64,000 nt of DNA from Nocardioides sp. (GTDB taxonomy: Bacteria; Actinomycetota; Actinomycetes; Propionibacteriales; Nocardioidaceae), in NCBI GenBank assembly GCA_002729525.1, contig PBYI01000033.1, positions 1-64,000 of the forward strand. Reading direction: 5' to 3'. Shown here piece after piece: positions 1-7,886 of this stretch (positions are counted from its first letter, which is position 1; the number at the start of each line of letters is the position of its first letter). The notes beneath the pieces are model-generated. The model saw nothing but the letters and a program-made list of their open reading frames with translations. It was not told the origin of the DNA and searched no databases. Made by a program: the position numbers and the translations under genes.

Positions 1-181
1 CGCATGCAAAGACAGCCCGCCCATCATCGGATCGGGCGCCAGTCTCGGTAGAGGTCAGACCCCGGAACCGGGTAAGACCATCCTCCCTGTCTCGGTACGG
101 TGCTTCGCTCGTGCCTCGCTCCGCACCTACTCGACGACCGGGGGCCGCTCGACGACCGGGGCCGCTCGACGCCCGGAGCGC
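1..181. other. Intergenic region with hairpin and direct repeat
   Basis: No gene is visible between the window edge and the end of the PAS kinase gene. A hairpin-capable segment at 53-79 has GGTC and GACC outer arms and CCCGG/CCGGG inner arms. GTCTCGGTA occurs at 42-50 and again near 90-98 as a 9-bp direct repeat. The hairpin could end transcription from the minus-strand kinase operon, but there is no T-tract. A gene further left, outside the window, could also own these elements. Confidence 0.3.
130..180. repeat. Three imperfect 16-18 bp tandem repeats
   Basis: Three copies of a CTCGACGACCGGGGCCG-like unit run head to tail (130-147, 148-164, 165-180), each slightly shorter than the last. 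They stop just before the kinase stop codon. The units are GC-rich and could arise by slippage. No function is evident. Confidence 0.6.
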
Positions 182-2851
182 TCAGGCGAGCTCGCGCAGG
201 GGCAGCACGACGGTCATGGTCGTCCCGGCCCCGAGCCCGCTGCGGCAGCTGATCCGGCCGCCGTGGAGCGTGACCAGCTTCTTCGCGCTGGCGAGCCCGA
301 GACCGGTGCCGCCGTCGTCCTCGGCGAGCCGGCCGCGCTGGAACTCGTCGAAGATGGTCCGGAGGTCCTCGGGTGCGATGCCGCGGCCGTGGTCGGTGAC
401 GGTGAGGACGGCCTCGCCGCGCTCGGTGCCGACGCGGACGAGCACCTCGGTGTCGGGCTCGGAGTACTTGAGCGCGTTGGCGACGAGGTTCGTGACGACG
501 CGTCCCAGGGCGACCTTGTCGATGGTGACGGGCACCGGACCGACGGTCTCAACGCGGATGCGGCGGTCGTTGACGTGGGGGAGACCCGACACCCACGGCG
601 CGGCGAGCGCGGCGAGGTCGGCGGGCTCCATGGTCAACGGGGTGTCACCTGAGCGCAGCCGGGCGAACTCCACGAGGTCGAGGATCATCGCGAGGAGCGT
701 GTCGGCGTTGTCCTCGATGCGCGCGAGGTAGTGGTCGAAGCCCGGCACCTCCTGCTCGCGCAGGAGGCTGGCGAACCCGCGGATCGCGGTCACGGGACTG
801 CGGAAGTCGTGCTCGAACGTCGCGTAGAACGAGTCCTGCACGGTCTCCAGACGCTTGATGTCGCTCATGTCGCGGGTGACGACGGCGAAGCCCGACGCAC
901 GCCCGTCGTCACCGACGAGCGCGGTCATCACCACGTTCGCCCAGAAACGGCTGCCGTCGCTGCGCACCCGCCAACCGGTGGTCTCGACGCGTCCCTCGCG
1001 CCGCGCGGTCGCGAGCAGCGCGTCGGGCACGCCCTCGGCGCGCTCCTCCGGCGTGCAGAACACGGCGTACGACGCCCCGCGCACCTCGCTCTCGGCATGG
1101 CCGTGGACGCGCTGCGCGCCGGCGTTCCAGGTCGCGACGCGTCCCTGCTCGTCGAGCGCGACGATCGCGTAGTCGACGACGTTGGCGACGAGCGTGCGGA
1201 ACCGCGCCTCGCTCTCCCGCAGGCGGCCCTCGAGCGCGTGCTGCTCGGTGCGGTCGCGGGTGACCTTGGAGTAGCCGACGAGCGTGCCCTGCTCGTCGCG
1301 CAGCGCGGTGATCACGACGTCGCCCCAGAAACGGGAGCCGTCGCGGCGCAGCCGCCAGCCGCTGTGCTGCACCCGGCCGTCGCGGGCGGCCTGCTCGAGC
1401 AGTCGTCCCGGGAGCCCGTCGCGGCGGTCCTCCGGGGAGTAGAACATCGTGAACGACCGACCGACCGCCTGCGCGGCGGAGTAGCCCTTGACCGCCTCGG
1501 CCCCGGCGTTCCAGGAGCGGATCGTGCCCCCGGCGTCGAGGGCGATGATGGCGTAGTCCTGGACCTGCGAGACCAGCGTGCGGAAGCGCTCCTCGCTGGA
1601 GGCGAGCTCCTCCTGGAGCTGGTGCTGCTCGGTGAGGTCGCGGGTGACCTTGGAGAAGCCGGTCAGCACGCCCTCGTCGTCGCGCAGCGCCGTCAGCACG
1701 ACGTCGCCCCAGAAGCGGGTGCCGTCGCGGCGGACCCGCCAGCCCTGGTGCTCGACGGAGCCGTGCGCGGCGGCCCGGGTGAGCAGCTGCTGCGGCAGGC
1801 CGTCGCGCCGGTCGTCCTCGCCGTAGAACATCGTGAACGAGCGGCCGACGGCCTGGTCCTCCGTGTAGCCCTTGAGCGCGGCGGCGCCGGCGTTCCAGGA
1901 CCGGATGGTGCCGCTCGGGTCGAGGGCGATGATGGCGTAGTCCTGGACCTGCGAGACCAGCGAGCGGAACCGCTCCTCGCTCTCGCGCAGCTCGGTGTGC
2001 AGCTGGTGCTGGCGGGTCAGGTCGCGGGTGACCTTGGTGAAGCCGCACGGCCTCCCGTCGGCGTCGCGGCGCAGCGTGATGACGACGTCGGCCCAGAACG
2101 GCGTGCCGTCACGCCGCACCCGCCAGCCCTCGTGCTCGACCCGGCCGTCGCGACGCGCGGAGCACAGCAGGGCCTCCGGCAGCCCGGCGCGACGGTCCTC
2201 GGCGTCGTAGAAGACCGCCGACGGCCGCCCGACCACCTCCGCCTCGGTCCAGCCCTTGAGGCGCTCGGCGCCGGCGTTCCAGGAGGTGACGTGGCCGCCC
2301 TCGTCGAGGGAGATGATCGCGTAGTCGACGACCTGGCTGACGAGCTGGCGGAAGCCTGCCTCGCTCTGCTCGAGGTCCTGCTCGCGCTGGCGGTGCTCGG
2401 TCAGGTCGCGGGTGACCTTGGTGTAGCCGACGAGCCGTCCGTCGTCGTCGCGGACGGCGGTGAGCACGACCCTGCCCCAGAACGTCGTCCCGTCGCGGCG
2501 TACCCGCAGGCCCTCGTGCTCGACGCGGCCCTCGGCGCGTGCCTGCTCCAGCAGCCGCTCCGGCAGGCCCTCGCGGCGCGAGGTCCCCGGGTAGAGCATC
2601 GAGAAGTGGCGTCCGACGGCCTCCTCCTCGGTCCAGCCCTTCAGCGCCTGCGCGCCGGCGTTCCACGACCGGATGACGCCGTCGGTGTCGAGGCCGAAGA
2701 TGGCGTAGTCGACGACGTCGGCGACCAGGTCGGCGTCCTCGGGACGCCACGCCCCGGGCACGCCCGAGACGGGCCCGACCGGGTGGTCGGGCCCGTCGGG
2801 GGCGGTCGAGGGGCTGGGGGTGCGTGAGGCCGGGTGGGCCGTGGTCGACAC
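182..2851 (-). CDS. Sensor histidine kinase with five tandem PAS domains
   Basis: An 889-residue cytoplasmic sensor kinase with a GTG start. Five PAS/PAC modules of about 126 residues follow each other from residue ~40. Each opens with a (V/Q)DYAI motif, has an SWNAGA or TWNAGA core, and the first four end in KVTRDLTE-like PAC sequence. A HisKA segment (FEHDFRSPVTAI, presumed phospho-accepting His) and a HATPase_c domain (NALKYS, DHGRGI, GTGLGLA) follow. No membrane segment is seen. The modules are so alike that the gene probably grew by internal duplication. It is the last gene of the fliC-side minus-strand unit, 11 bp after the fliT-position gene, which suggests input into motility. No response regulator is adjacent. 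The start is chosen because the longer reading frame runs through the neighbouring genes. Confidence 0.85.
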   Translation of the reverse strand: MSTTAHPASRTPSPSTAPDGPDHPVGPVSGVPGAWRPEDADLVADVVDYAIFGLDTDGVIRSWNAGAQALKGWTEEEAVGRHFSMLYPGTSRREGLPERLLEQARAEGRVEHEGLRVRRDGTTFWGRVVLTAVRDDDGRLVGYTKVTRDLTEHRQREQDLEQSEAGFRQLVSQVVDYAIISLDEGGHVTSWNAGAERLKGWTEAEVVGRPSAVFYDAEDRRAGLPEALLCSARRDGRVEHEGWRVRRDGTPFWADVVITLRRDADGRPCGFTKVTRDLTRQHQLHTELRESEERFRSLVSQVQDYAIIALDPSGTIRSWNAGAAALKGYTEDQAVGRSFTMFYGEDDRRDGLPQQLLTRAAAHGSVEHQGWRVRRDGTRFWGDVVLTALRDDEGVLTGFSKVTRDLTEQHQLQEELASSEERFRTLVSQVQDYAIIALDAGGTIRSWNAGAEAVKGYSAAQAVGRSFTMFYSPEDRRDGLPGRLLEQAARDGRVQHSGWRLRRDGSRFWGDVVITALRDEQGTLVGYSKVTRDRTEQHALEGRLRESEARFRTLVANVVDYAIVALDEQGRVATWNAGAQRVHGHAESEVRGASYAVFCTPEERAEGVPDALLATARREGRVETTGWRVRSDGSRFWANVVMTALVGDDGRASGFAVVTRDMSDIKRLETVQDSFYATFEHDFRSPVTAIRGFASLLREQEVPGFDHYLARIEDNADTLLAMILDLVEFARLRSGDTPLTMEPADLAALAAPWVSGLPHVNDRRIRVETVGPVPVTIDKVALGRVVTNLVANALKYSEPDTEVLVRVGTERGEAVLTVTDHGRGIAPEDLRTIFDEFQRGRLAEDDGGTGLGLASAKKLVTLHGGRISCRSGLGAGTTMTVVLPLRELA

Positions 2852-2862
2852 AGGTGCTCCGA

Positions 2863-3261
2863 TCAGATGGCGATGTCCACGTAGACGGGGTCGTTCCCGC
2901 GCACGGAGGTGCGCGCGATGGCTTCGGCGGCGGCGCGCTGGCGCAGCGTCACCTTCAGCTCGTCGGCCATGCGGGACACGACGGCCTCCTGCCGCCGCTG
3001 GATCTCGGAGGCGCGCTCCACGAGCGCGCCGGGCAGCGGGCTGATCGCCGTCGGCGGCTCCCACTGGTCGAGCCGTACGTCGACGCCCTTCTCCAGGCCG
3101 CGCTCGCAGCGGAGGATGTCGAGCTCGAGCCGGTCGAGGGTGATCTCCCAGTCGAGGTAGGCGCGCTCGCCGGCCATGGAGCCGATGCGTACGTCGTCCG
3201 GTCCGGCAGCGCTGGTGCGTGCGCGGACGCCGCTGCTCACCGGAGCGGCCGTGGCGGTCAT
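2863..3261 (-). CDS. Small flagellar-operon protein in the fliT position
   Basis: A 132-residue hydrophilic protein, predicted mostly helical, with no signal peptide or membrane segment. Its ATG overlaps the fliS stop in an ATGA junction, so it is probably translationally coupled to fliS. In many bacteria fliD and fliS are followed by the export chaperone gene fliT. Size, charge and position fit that role, but no clear FliT signature can be read, so the assignment rests on context. The N-terminal ~30 residues look disordered, and the conserved-looking part begins near MAGERAYLDWE. A dedicated unknown factor is the alternative. Confidence 0.7.
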   Translation of the reverse strand: MTATAAPVSSGVRARTSAAGPDDVRIGSMAGERAYLDWEITLDRLELDILRCERGLEKGVDVRLDQWEPPTAISPLPGALVERASEIQRRQEAVVSRMADELKVTLRQRAAAEAIARTSVRGNDPVYVDIAI

Positions 3262-3638
3262 GCGACGCTGCTCGCCTGGAGGGCGGCCTCGCGCCAGGTG
3301 TTGCACAGGTCCTCGACGAGGGCCAGGCAGCCGGCGGTGACCTCGGGGTCGCGGCGCATGTTGGCGCGCACGAGCTGCAGGTGGAGGAAGTCGTAGATCG
3401 AGGCGAGCTGCGGCCCGCCCTCCCAGCTCTCGGAGTCGAGGCTGGAGCGGAGCTCGAGCACGATGTCCTGGGCGTGGAGGAGCGCGGGGTGCGCCGAGGC
3501 GTGGTCGCCCTGCTGCTGGGCCTCCAGCCCGCGACGGACGTCGAGGACGAGGCGCTCGTAGAGCATGACCAGCAGCCGGGCGGGGCTCGCGGTCGCGACC
3601 GATGCATCCATGTATGCGGCGCGTGCGTTGACGTTCAT
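3258..3638 (-). CDS. fliS: Flagellar export chaperone FliS
   Basis: A 126-residue protein of normal FliS length. The N-terminus (NARAAYMDASVATASPARLL) and the following VMLYERLVLDVRRGLEA are typical of FliS. FliS binds the disordered C-terminus of flagellin in the cytosol, keeps it from polymerising and delivers it to the export gate. In species with FliW it also affects CsrA control indirectly, through free flagellin. The gene lies 24 bp after fliD, has an AGGAAGG Shine-Dalgarno, and overlaps the next gene by 4 bp. Confidence 0.93.
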   Translation of the reverse strand: MNVNARAAYMDASVATASPARLLVMLYERLVLDVRRGLEAQQQGDHASAHPALLHAQDIVLELRSSLDSESWEGGPQLASIYDFLHLQLVRANMRRDPEVTAGCLALVEDLCNTWREAALQASSVA

Positions 3639-3662
3639 GGGGTGCCTTCCTTGACTTCCCGT

Positions 3663-4994
3663 TTACTCGTACGTCGGCAGTGAGGCCAGCTGACCGGCCA
3701 GCCAGTTCGACTGGCTGCTCATCTGGCTGAGGGCGGTCTCCAGCGCCGTGAACTGCCGCTCGAGCGCCGTACGGCGCAGCTCGAGGCGGCGGTCCCACTC
3801 GTCGACGCTGTCCTCCATCCGGTCGATGCCGGACTGTCGCCCGGTGATCGCGGTGGAGAGTGAACCGTCGTAGGGGTCGCTGGCCGCGGTGGCGACCGAG
3901 GCGACCTTGGCCGCGAAGCCGGAGCCCGCGGTGGTGAACATGTCCGCCGTCCCGGTGGGGTCGGCGGCGTAGGCGGCCTTGAACGTCGTCTCGTCGAACT
4001 CCAGCCGGCCGTCCCTGGTCGTCTGGATCCCGTACGCCGCCAGCGAGGTGCCGCCGGTGGTGCGGATGGTGTCCAGCAGCTGGCTGCGCAGCTGGCGGAC
4101 CGTGCCGTCGCCGGTGAGCGGCGAGGAGGTGCTGCCGTCGGCGCTGACGGCGGTCTTCACGTCGATCTCGGCGAGCGCGGCGTTGACGGCGTCGACGAGG
4201 GCCTTGACCTTGCCCGACATGCCGGCGGTGTCGCGGGTGACCCCGACGGTGACGACCGTGCCGACGGTCGCGGAGCCTGCCAGCGAGAGCGAGACCCCGG
4301 GGACGACGTCGTCGAAGGTGCCGCTGGCGCTGGTGACGACCAGGCCGGCGCCGAGGTCGATCGAGGCGTCCGAGCCGGCCCGGACGGTGGCGCCGCCGAG
4401 CAGCGGCGAGCCGTCCTGGGCGGTGAGGTCGAAGTCCTCGGTGAGTCCAGTGGCCCTCGACTCCACCAGCAGGCGGTAGGAGTCGGTGCCGACCTTGACC
4501 AGGGTGGCCTGCAGGCCTGTGTCGTTGGCCGGGTCGTTGAGGGCGTCGGCGAGGCCCTGGAGGGTGCCGTCGCCGGTGTCGATGGACACGGGCGAGCCGT
4601 CGAACCGGTCCAGCGTCACGATCGTGCTCGCGCCGGTGACCACGTCGGTGGTCGCGGCGGCGTTCGCGAAGCCCAGCTGGTGGGTGCGCGCGACGCCGGT
4701 GATGGTGACGTTGAGCTGGGTCGGGGCGGCGTCGTCGCCGGTGGTGACCGTCAGCTCGGTGCTGGAGCTGGTCGCGGTGAACGGCGCCCAGACGGTGGGG
4801 TCGGCGAGCGCCTCGGCCTTGGTGGCCAGCGACGCGAAGGTCTTGTTGACCGCCTGGAGGCTGGTGACGACGAGGTTCTCCGAGGAGATGCGCGTCTGCA
4901 GCCGCTGCTGCGGGATCGCCTCCAGCTGCATGAGCTGGTCGATGATGGTCGCGGAGTCCAGCCCGCTGGCCAGACCGCTGATGACAGCGCCCAT
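3663..4994 (-). CDS. fliD: Flagellar filament cap protein FliD (HAP2)
   Basis: A 443-residue protein with the FliD N-terminus (ISGLASGLDSATIIDQLMQLE) and the coiled-coil C-terminus expected of the filament cap (EDSVDEWDRRLELRRTALERQFTALE). FliD sits at the filament tip and helps exported flagellin fold and insert. The central region is Thr/Ala-rich and variable, as usual. The ATG is preceded by GAGGAGG. It lies downstream of flagellin and just before fliS, a common order. It may have its own promoter or depend on read-through from fliC. Confidence 0.93.
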   Translation of the reverse strand: MGAVISGLASGLDSATIIDQLMQLEAIPQQRLQTRISSENLVVTSLQAVNKTFASLATKAEALADPTVWAPFTATSSSTELTVTTGDDAAPTQLNVTITGVARTHQLGFANAAATTDVVTGASTIVTLDRFDGSPVSIDTGDGTLQGLADALNDPANDTGLQATLVKVGTDSYRLLVESRATGLTEDFDLTAQDGSPLLGGATVRAGSDASIDLGAGLVVTSASGTFDDVVPGVSLSLAGSATVGTVVTVGVTRDTAGMSGKVKALVDAVNAALAEIDVKTAVSADGSTSSPLTGDGTVRQLRSQLLDTIRTTGGTSLAAYGIQTTRDGRLEFDETTFKAAYAADPTGTADMFTTAGSGFAAKVASVATAASDPYDGSLSTAITGRQSGIDRMEDSVDEWDRRLELRRTALERQFTALETALSQMSSQSNWLAGQLASLPTYE

Positions 4995-5037
4995 GTCGTG
5001 TGCCTCCTCTCCGACTCCGGGTGGTGCGGTGGAGGGC

Positions 5038-5060
5038 GGGGCCCGTGGGGGGTGGGCCCC
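5038..5060 (-). terminator. Candidate hairpin after fliC
   Basis: GGGGCCC and GGGCCCC arms flank a 9-nt loop in the fliC-fliD gap. A second imperfect hairpin (CACCCCGG and CCGGGTGTG) lies at about 5113-5138, directly after the fliC stop. Neither has a U-tract on the minus strand. They may attenuate rather than end transcription, giving more flagellin than cap mRNA. Confidence 0.35.
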
Positions 5061-5139
5061 GACCTCCGGTCCGGGTGTCGGCCGGGGTGGTGGGGAGGGT
5101 CGTTCCCCGGTCCACCCCGGCCGTCACGCCGGGTGTGGA

Positions 5140-6279
5140 TCAGCCACGCAGCAGGCTCAGCACGCTCTGGGGAGCGGAGTTGGCCTGGGCGAGCATCGCG
5201 GTGCCGGCCTGGGAGAGGATCTGCGACCGGGTGAAGCTCATCATCTCCTGCGCCATGTCTGTGTCGCGGATCCGGCTCTCGGACGCCGAGAGGTTCTCCG
5301 AGGTCACGTTCAGGTTGTTGATCGTGTGCTCGAACCGGTTCTGCAGGGCACCGAGGTTGGCGCGGCTGGTGCTGACGGCGGCGATCGCGGTGTCGAGCGC
5401 GTCGATCGCCGAGGTGGCGCCGGCCTTGGTGGACAGGTCCACCGTGCCCAGACCGAGGTCGGAGCTGGAGAAGCCGCCGGAGCCGGTGGCCGTGTTGGCG
5501 GTGTCGGTCTTGGCGCCGGCGAAGCCGGTGCCGGTGATGGTGATCGCGGACGCGGTGACGTCGGCGTTCTTCATCTGGATCTCCAGGCCACCGGTGGAGG
5601 TGACCTTCGCGGTGAACGCCGAGGCGAAGGCGTCGTCACCGTTCAGCTGGTCGGCGATGTTGTTCGCGTCGGTGCTGGCGGTGAGTGCGGCCGTGGTGAC
5701 CGAGACGCCACCCGCGGAGAAGGTCGCCGTGGCGGCAGTCGTCGAGGCGGCACCGTTGGCGTAGGTCGCCTTCACGCCCTGGGGGGCCGAGGAGACGATG
5801 TCGACCTGGATGGTGTCGCCGGCGGCGTAGCCGACCTGGAAGTCCTTGCCGGTGAAGGTGCCGTCGAGCAGGTTGACGTTGTTGAACGTCGTCTTGCTCG
5901 CGATCCGGTCGAGCTCGCTGACCAGAGCGGTCGACTCCGACTGGATGGCGTCGCGCGAGGCCTGGTCGTTGGAGTCGTTGGCGGACTGCACGGCGAGGTC
6001 GCGCATGCGCTGCAGGATGGAGTGCGTCTCGGTGAGCGCACCCTCAGCCGTCTGCACGACGCTGACGCCGTCCTGCGTGTTGCGGACGGCGACCTTGAGG
6101 CCACCGATCTGCGAGCGCAGACCCTCGGAGATGGCAAGGCCGGCCGCGTCGTCGGCGGCACGGTTGATGCGGAAGCCGCTGGAGAGCTTCTCCAGGCTCT
6201 TCGACATCTGGTTCTGCGTGACCGACAGGTTGCGGTAGCTGTTGATCGCGTCGATGTTCTGGTTGATGCGGAGACTCAT
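5140..6279 (-). CDS. fliC: Flagellin
   Basis: A 379-residue filament subunit. The conserved D0/D1 ends are intact: the N-terminus opens SLRINQNIDAINSYRNL with KLSSGFRINRAADDAAGLAIS after it, and the C-terminus carries NRFEHTINNLNV and ends QSVLSLLRG. The middle ~150 residues are Ala/Thr/Gly-rich and variable, as in surface-exposed D2/D3 regions. It is the only flagellin gene in the window. It is preceded by a sigma-28-like promoter, a ~50-nt leader with two candidate CsrA sites, and an AGGAAGGA Shine-Dalgarno 7 nt from the ATG. Expression is therefore likely controlled by the sigma factor encoded next door and by CsrA/FliW. Confidence 0.96.
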   Translation of the reverse strand: MSLRINQNIDAINSYRNLSVTQNQMSKSLEKLSSGFRINRAADDAAGLAISEGLRSQIGGLKVAVRNTQDGVSVVQTAEGALTETHSILQRMRDLAVQSANDSNDQASRDAIQSESTALVSELDRIASKTTFNNVNLLDGTFTGKDFQVGYAAGDTIQVDIVSSAPQGVKATYANGAASTTAATATFSAGGVSVTTAALTASTDANNIADQLNGDDAFASAFTAKVTSTGGLEIQMKNADVTASAITITGTGFAGAKTDTANTATGSGGFSSSDLGLGTVDLSTKAGATSAIDALDTAIAAVSTSRANLGALQNRFEHTINNLNVTSENLSASESRIRDTDMAQEMMSFTRSQILSQAGTAMLAQANSAPQSVLSLLRG

Positions 6280-6286
6280 GATGCGT

Positions 6287-6323
6287 TCCTTCCTGGGGCG
6301 AGTCGGTGGGCCCGTCCGTGGGC
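6287..6323 (-). promoter_or_regulatory. Two candidate CsrA-binding sites in the fliC leader
   Basis: Read on the minus strand, 6323-6310 is GCCCACGGACGGGC, a 4-bp stem with an ACGGAC hexaloop presenting GGA. This is the classic shape of a CsrA site. The Shine-Dalgarno at 6294-6287 is AGGAAGGA and contains a second ANGGA. A hairpin site plus a site over the ribosome-binding site matches how CsrA represses Bacillus hag. csrA and fliW lie about 5 kb away. Confidence 0.55.
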
Positions 6324-6334
6324 TCCGCGCTCCC

Positions 6335-6361
6335 CATCGGCGGGCGACGGGGGCGCTTGAG
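6335..6361 (-). promoter_or_regulatory. Sigma-28 (FliA/WhiG)-type promoter of fliC
   Basis: The minus strand reads CTCA (6361-6358), 16 nt, then GCCGATG (6341-6335). The same arrangement occurs before cheA and flgN. It resembles the known FliA/WhiG/SigD consensus TAAA-N15/16-GCCGATAA. The predicted transcript starts near 6328. Confidence 0.65.
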
Positions 6362-6391
6362 GAAAGTGCGGGGGAATTTGTCCCGGCCGGT

Positions 6392-6407
6392 CCTGGTACG
6401 TACCAGG
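6392..6407. promoter_or_regulatory. 16-bp palindrome upstream of the fliC promoter
   Basis: CCTGGTACGTACCAGG is a perfect palindrome. Its core lies 32 bp upstream of the fliC -35 element. Fourteen of its bases recur exactly upstream of cheA (11574-11587). It is a plausible operator for a dimeric motility regulator not encoded here. Confidence 0.5.
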
Positions 6408-6440
6408 GGGATCGGGCGGGACCCCGGGTCCGGACGTGGA

Positions 6441-6470
6441 ACGACCCGTGGACCGGGGTCCACGGGTCGT
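6441..6470 (-). terminator. Terminator hairpin after the flagellar sigma gene
   Basis: A perfect 14-bp inverted repeat with only 2 nt between its arms (ACGACCCGTGGACC and GGTCCACGGGTCGT). It lies 58 bp after the sigma-factor stop and upstream of the fliC promoter. It has no T-tract, which is usual for high-GC actinobacteria. It should insulate fliC from sigma-gene transcription. Confidence 0.65.
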
Positions 6471-6528
6471 GTCCTGCGTGCGGTGCGTGCGTACGACGAC
6501 GAGGCGCGCGTCGTGCGCACGCGGAGGG

Positions 6529-7410
6529 TCAGGCGCTGGTGGCGTGCACCGCAGCCGCCGCGACCCGGCCGGTGCCGGCGGCAGCGGCGTGCCGGCTGGC
6601 GACCGCCTGGAAGTAGGCGGCGCGGCGCTGGGCGGCGCAGCCCTGCGGGCGCGGGTGCTCGGCCACCAGGTGCGGGTCGAGCGAGAAGTTCATCGCGTCG
6701 CGCAGCAGCACGAGGGCCTCGGCGCGGATCTGGGAGACCCGCGACTCGGTCACCCCGAGACGCTCGGCGATCTCGGCCATCGGGCGCTCGGCGAGGAAGT
6801 ACTCCTCGACGACCACCCGCTGGCGCTCGGGCAGCTCGGCGATCGCCGCGACGAGGTACTGGAGGCGCTCGCGGTGCTCGACGACGTCGGAGGGCAGCGG
6901 GGCGCTGCTCACCAGCACGTCGGCCAGCGTGGTCTCGCCGTCGGGCGAGGCGTTGAGCGCGACCAGGTTGGCGCGGGCCACGTCGGAGTCCGAGGCGTCG
7001 ACGTCGGCGGTGCTCCAGCCGAGGGCCGCGGCGACCTCGTGGTTCTCCGGCGGCCGGCCCAGCGCGTTGGCGAGCTGGGTGCGGGCGGCCTCGAGGTCGC
7101 GGCTGCGCCGACGGACCGAGCGCGAGGCCCAGTCGATCTGGCGCAGCTCGTCGACGACCGCGCCGCGCACGCGGCTGGCGGCGTACCGCGGGAAGGGGAC
7201 GCCGCGCTCGGGGTCGAACGACCGGGACGCCTTCACCAGGGCGGTGAGACCGGCGGACTGGAGGTCGTCGGCACTGACGTGCTCGGGGACCCGGGCCATG
7301 GTCTCGCGGACGATGTAGCCGACCAGCCGCATGTGGTCGAGGACGAGCTGCTCGCGCTCGCCGTCGGTCAGGGTGCCGGCGGTCTCGTGGGGGGTGGACT
7401 TCGTGTCCAT
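6529..7410 (-). CDS. FliA/WhiG-family RNA polymerase sigma factor
   Basis: A 293-residue sigma-70-family protein of the sigma-28 type. Region 2 is clear (DDLQSAGLTALVKASRSFD, RYAASRVRGAVVDELRQIDW), a region 3 segment follows, and region 4 carries the promoter-reading helix (MAEIAERLGVTESRVSQIRAEAL). An Ala-rich tail of ~50 residues after region 4 is unusual and dispensable-looking. Its place between fliC and the flgN operon, and the sigma-28-like promoters at three flagellar units, make it the likely motility sigma factor. The start is the ATG with a GAGG upstream. Longer in-frame extensions enter the divergent promoter region. No anti-sigma factor FlgM was identified in the window. Confidence 0.9.
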   Translation of the reverse strand: MDTKSTPHETAGTLTDGEREQLVLDHMRLVGYIVRETMARVPEHVSADDLQSAGLTALVKASRSFDPERGVPFPRYAASRVRGAVVDELRQIDWASRSVRRRSRDLEAARTQLANALGRPPENHEVAAALGWSTADVDASDSDVARANLVALNASPDGETTLADVLVSSAPLPSDVVEHRERLQYLVAAIAELPERQRVVVEEYFLAERPMAEIAERLGVTESRVSQIRAEALVLLRDAMNFSLDPHLVAEHPRPQGCAAQRRAAYFQAVASRHAAAAGTGRVAAAAVHATSA

Positions 7411-7736
7411 GGGGTGCCTCGTTCCGACCCGGGTTGTGGGGGTTGCCCGGGTTGAGCGCCCTGCAGTGCCTCGCCCCGGGTGGGGTCCGACGCGGGAGCC
7501 CAGTGGGGGGGACGGGACCTTCGGCCCCGACAGAGGTGGTGCAGGGGTCCTCGTACGAGAGGTTCCCCCGGACCAGTCCCTCCCAGGATCTGGGTTCCGT
7601 GTCCCTGCGGCTCCCATCGCAGTGACAGGAACAGGTTTGTCGGAGAATCCCCCGGGGGGAAGGGCTTCACGCCAAAACGGCCCGGACGGAATCGGATGAC
7701 CAGGACATTTGTCCTCGGGCCAATCTTGCGGTTGCT
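7411..7736. other. Divergent intergenic region between sigma gene and flgN
   Basis: About 470 bp separate the two start codons, and no gene is visible. Minus-strand GCCGAAGG at 7525-7518 could be the -10 of the sigma gene, but the matching -35 position reads CCTG, a poor fit. CTCGTACGAG at 7550-7559 is a short palindrome. AGGACATTTGTCCT at 7702-7715 is a 6-2-6 inverted repeat whose complement shares GGACAAAT with a segment upstream of fliC (6371-6384). Confidence 0.4.
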
Positions 7737-7763
7737 CTCAGGTCGGGACGAGGTGTGCCGAAG
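7737..7763 (+). promoter_or_regulatory. Sigma-28-type promoter of the flgN-flgK-flgL unit
   Basis: CTCA (7737-7740), 16 nt, then GCCGAAG (7757-7763). Spacing and sequence match the fliC and cheA promoters. The leader to flgN would be about 115 nt. Confidence 0.6.
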
Positions 7764-7886
7764 GTCATCTCTGTCGGTGTCGTGCGTCGCGCGACGGTGG
7801 TCTGGTCCGCACCCCGGGTCCTCGCCACCAGCCGGCGACCGGACCGCCACCGGACGGGCGGCCCGGACGTCCCTGAGGAGGATGCC

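Noticed and set aside
1-110. Possible c-di-GMP riboswitch near flagellar genes
   Set aside because: GCAAAG and CCGGAACCGG fragments are present but the conserved core and helices do not line up on either strand.
800-2800. Regularly spaced repeats that might be a CRISPR array
   Set aside because: The ~375-bp period and translated content show tandem PAS domains, not short repeats with unique spacers.
731-2827. Long open frame antisense to the PAS kinase
   Set aside because: It has no recognisable domain and follows from GC-rich codon bias; the minus-strand frame encodes clear PAS, HisKA and ATPase motifs.
7518-7545. Sigma-28-like promoter for the flagellar sigma gene itself
   Set aside because: Minus-strand GCCGAAGG is present but the -35 position reads CCTG, not CTCA; too weak to call.
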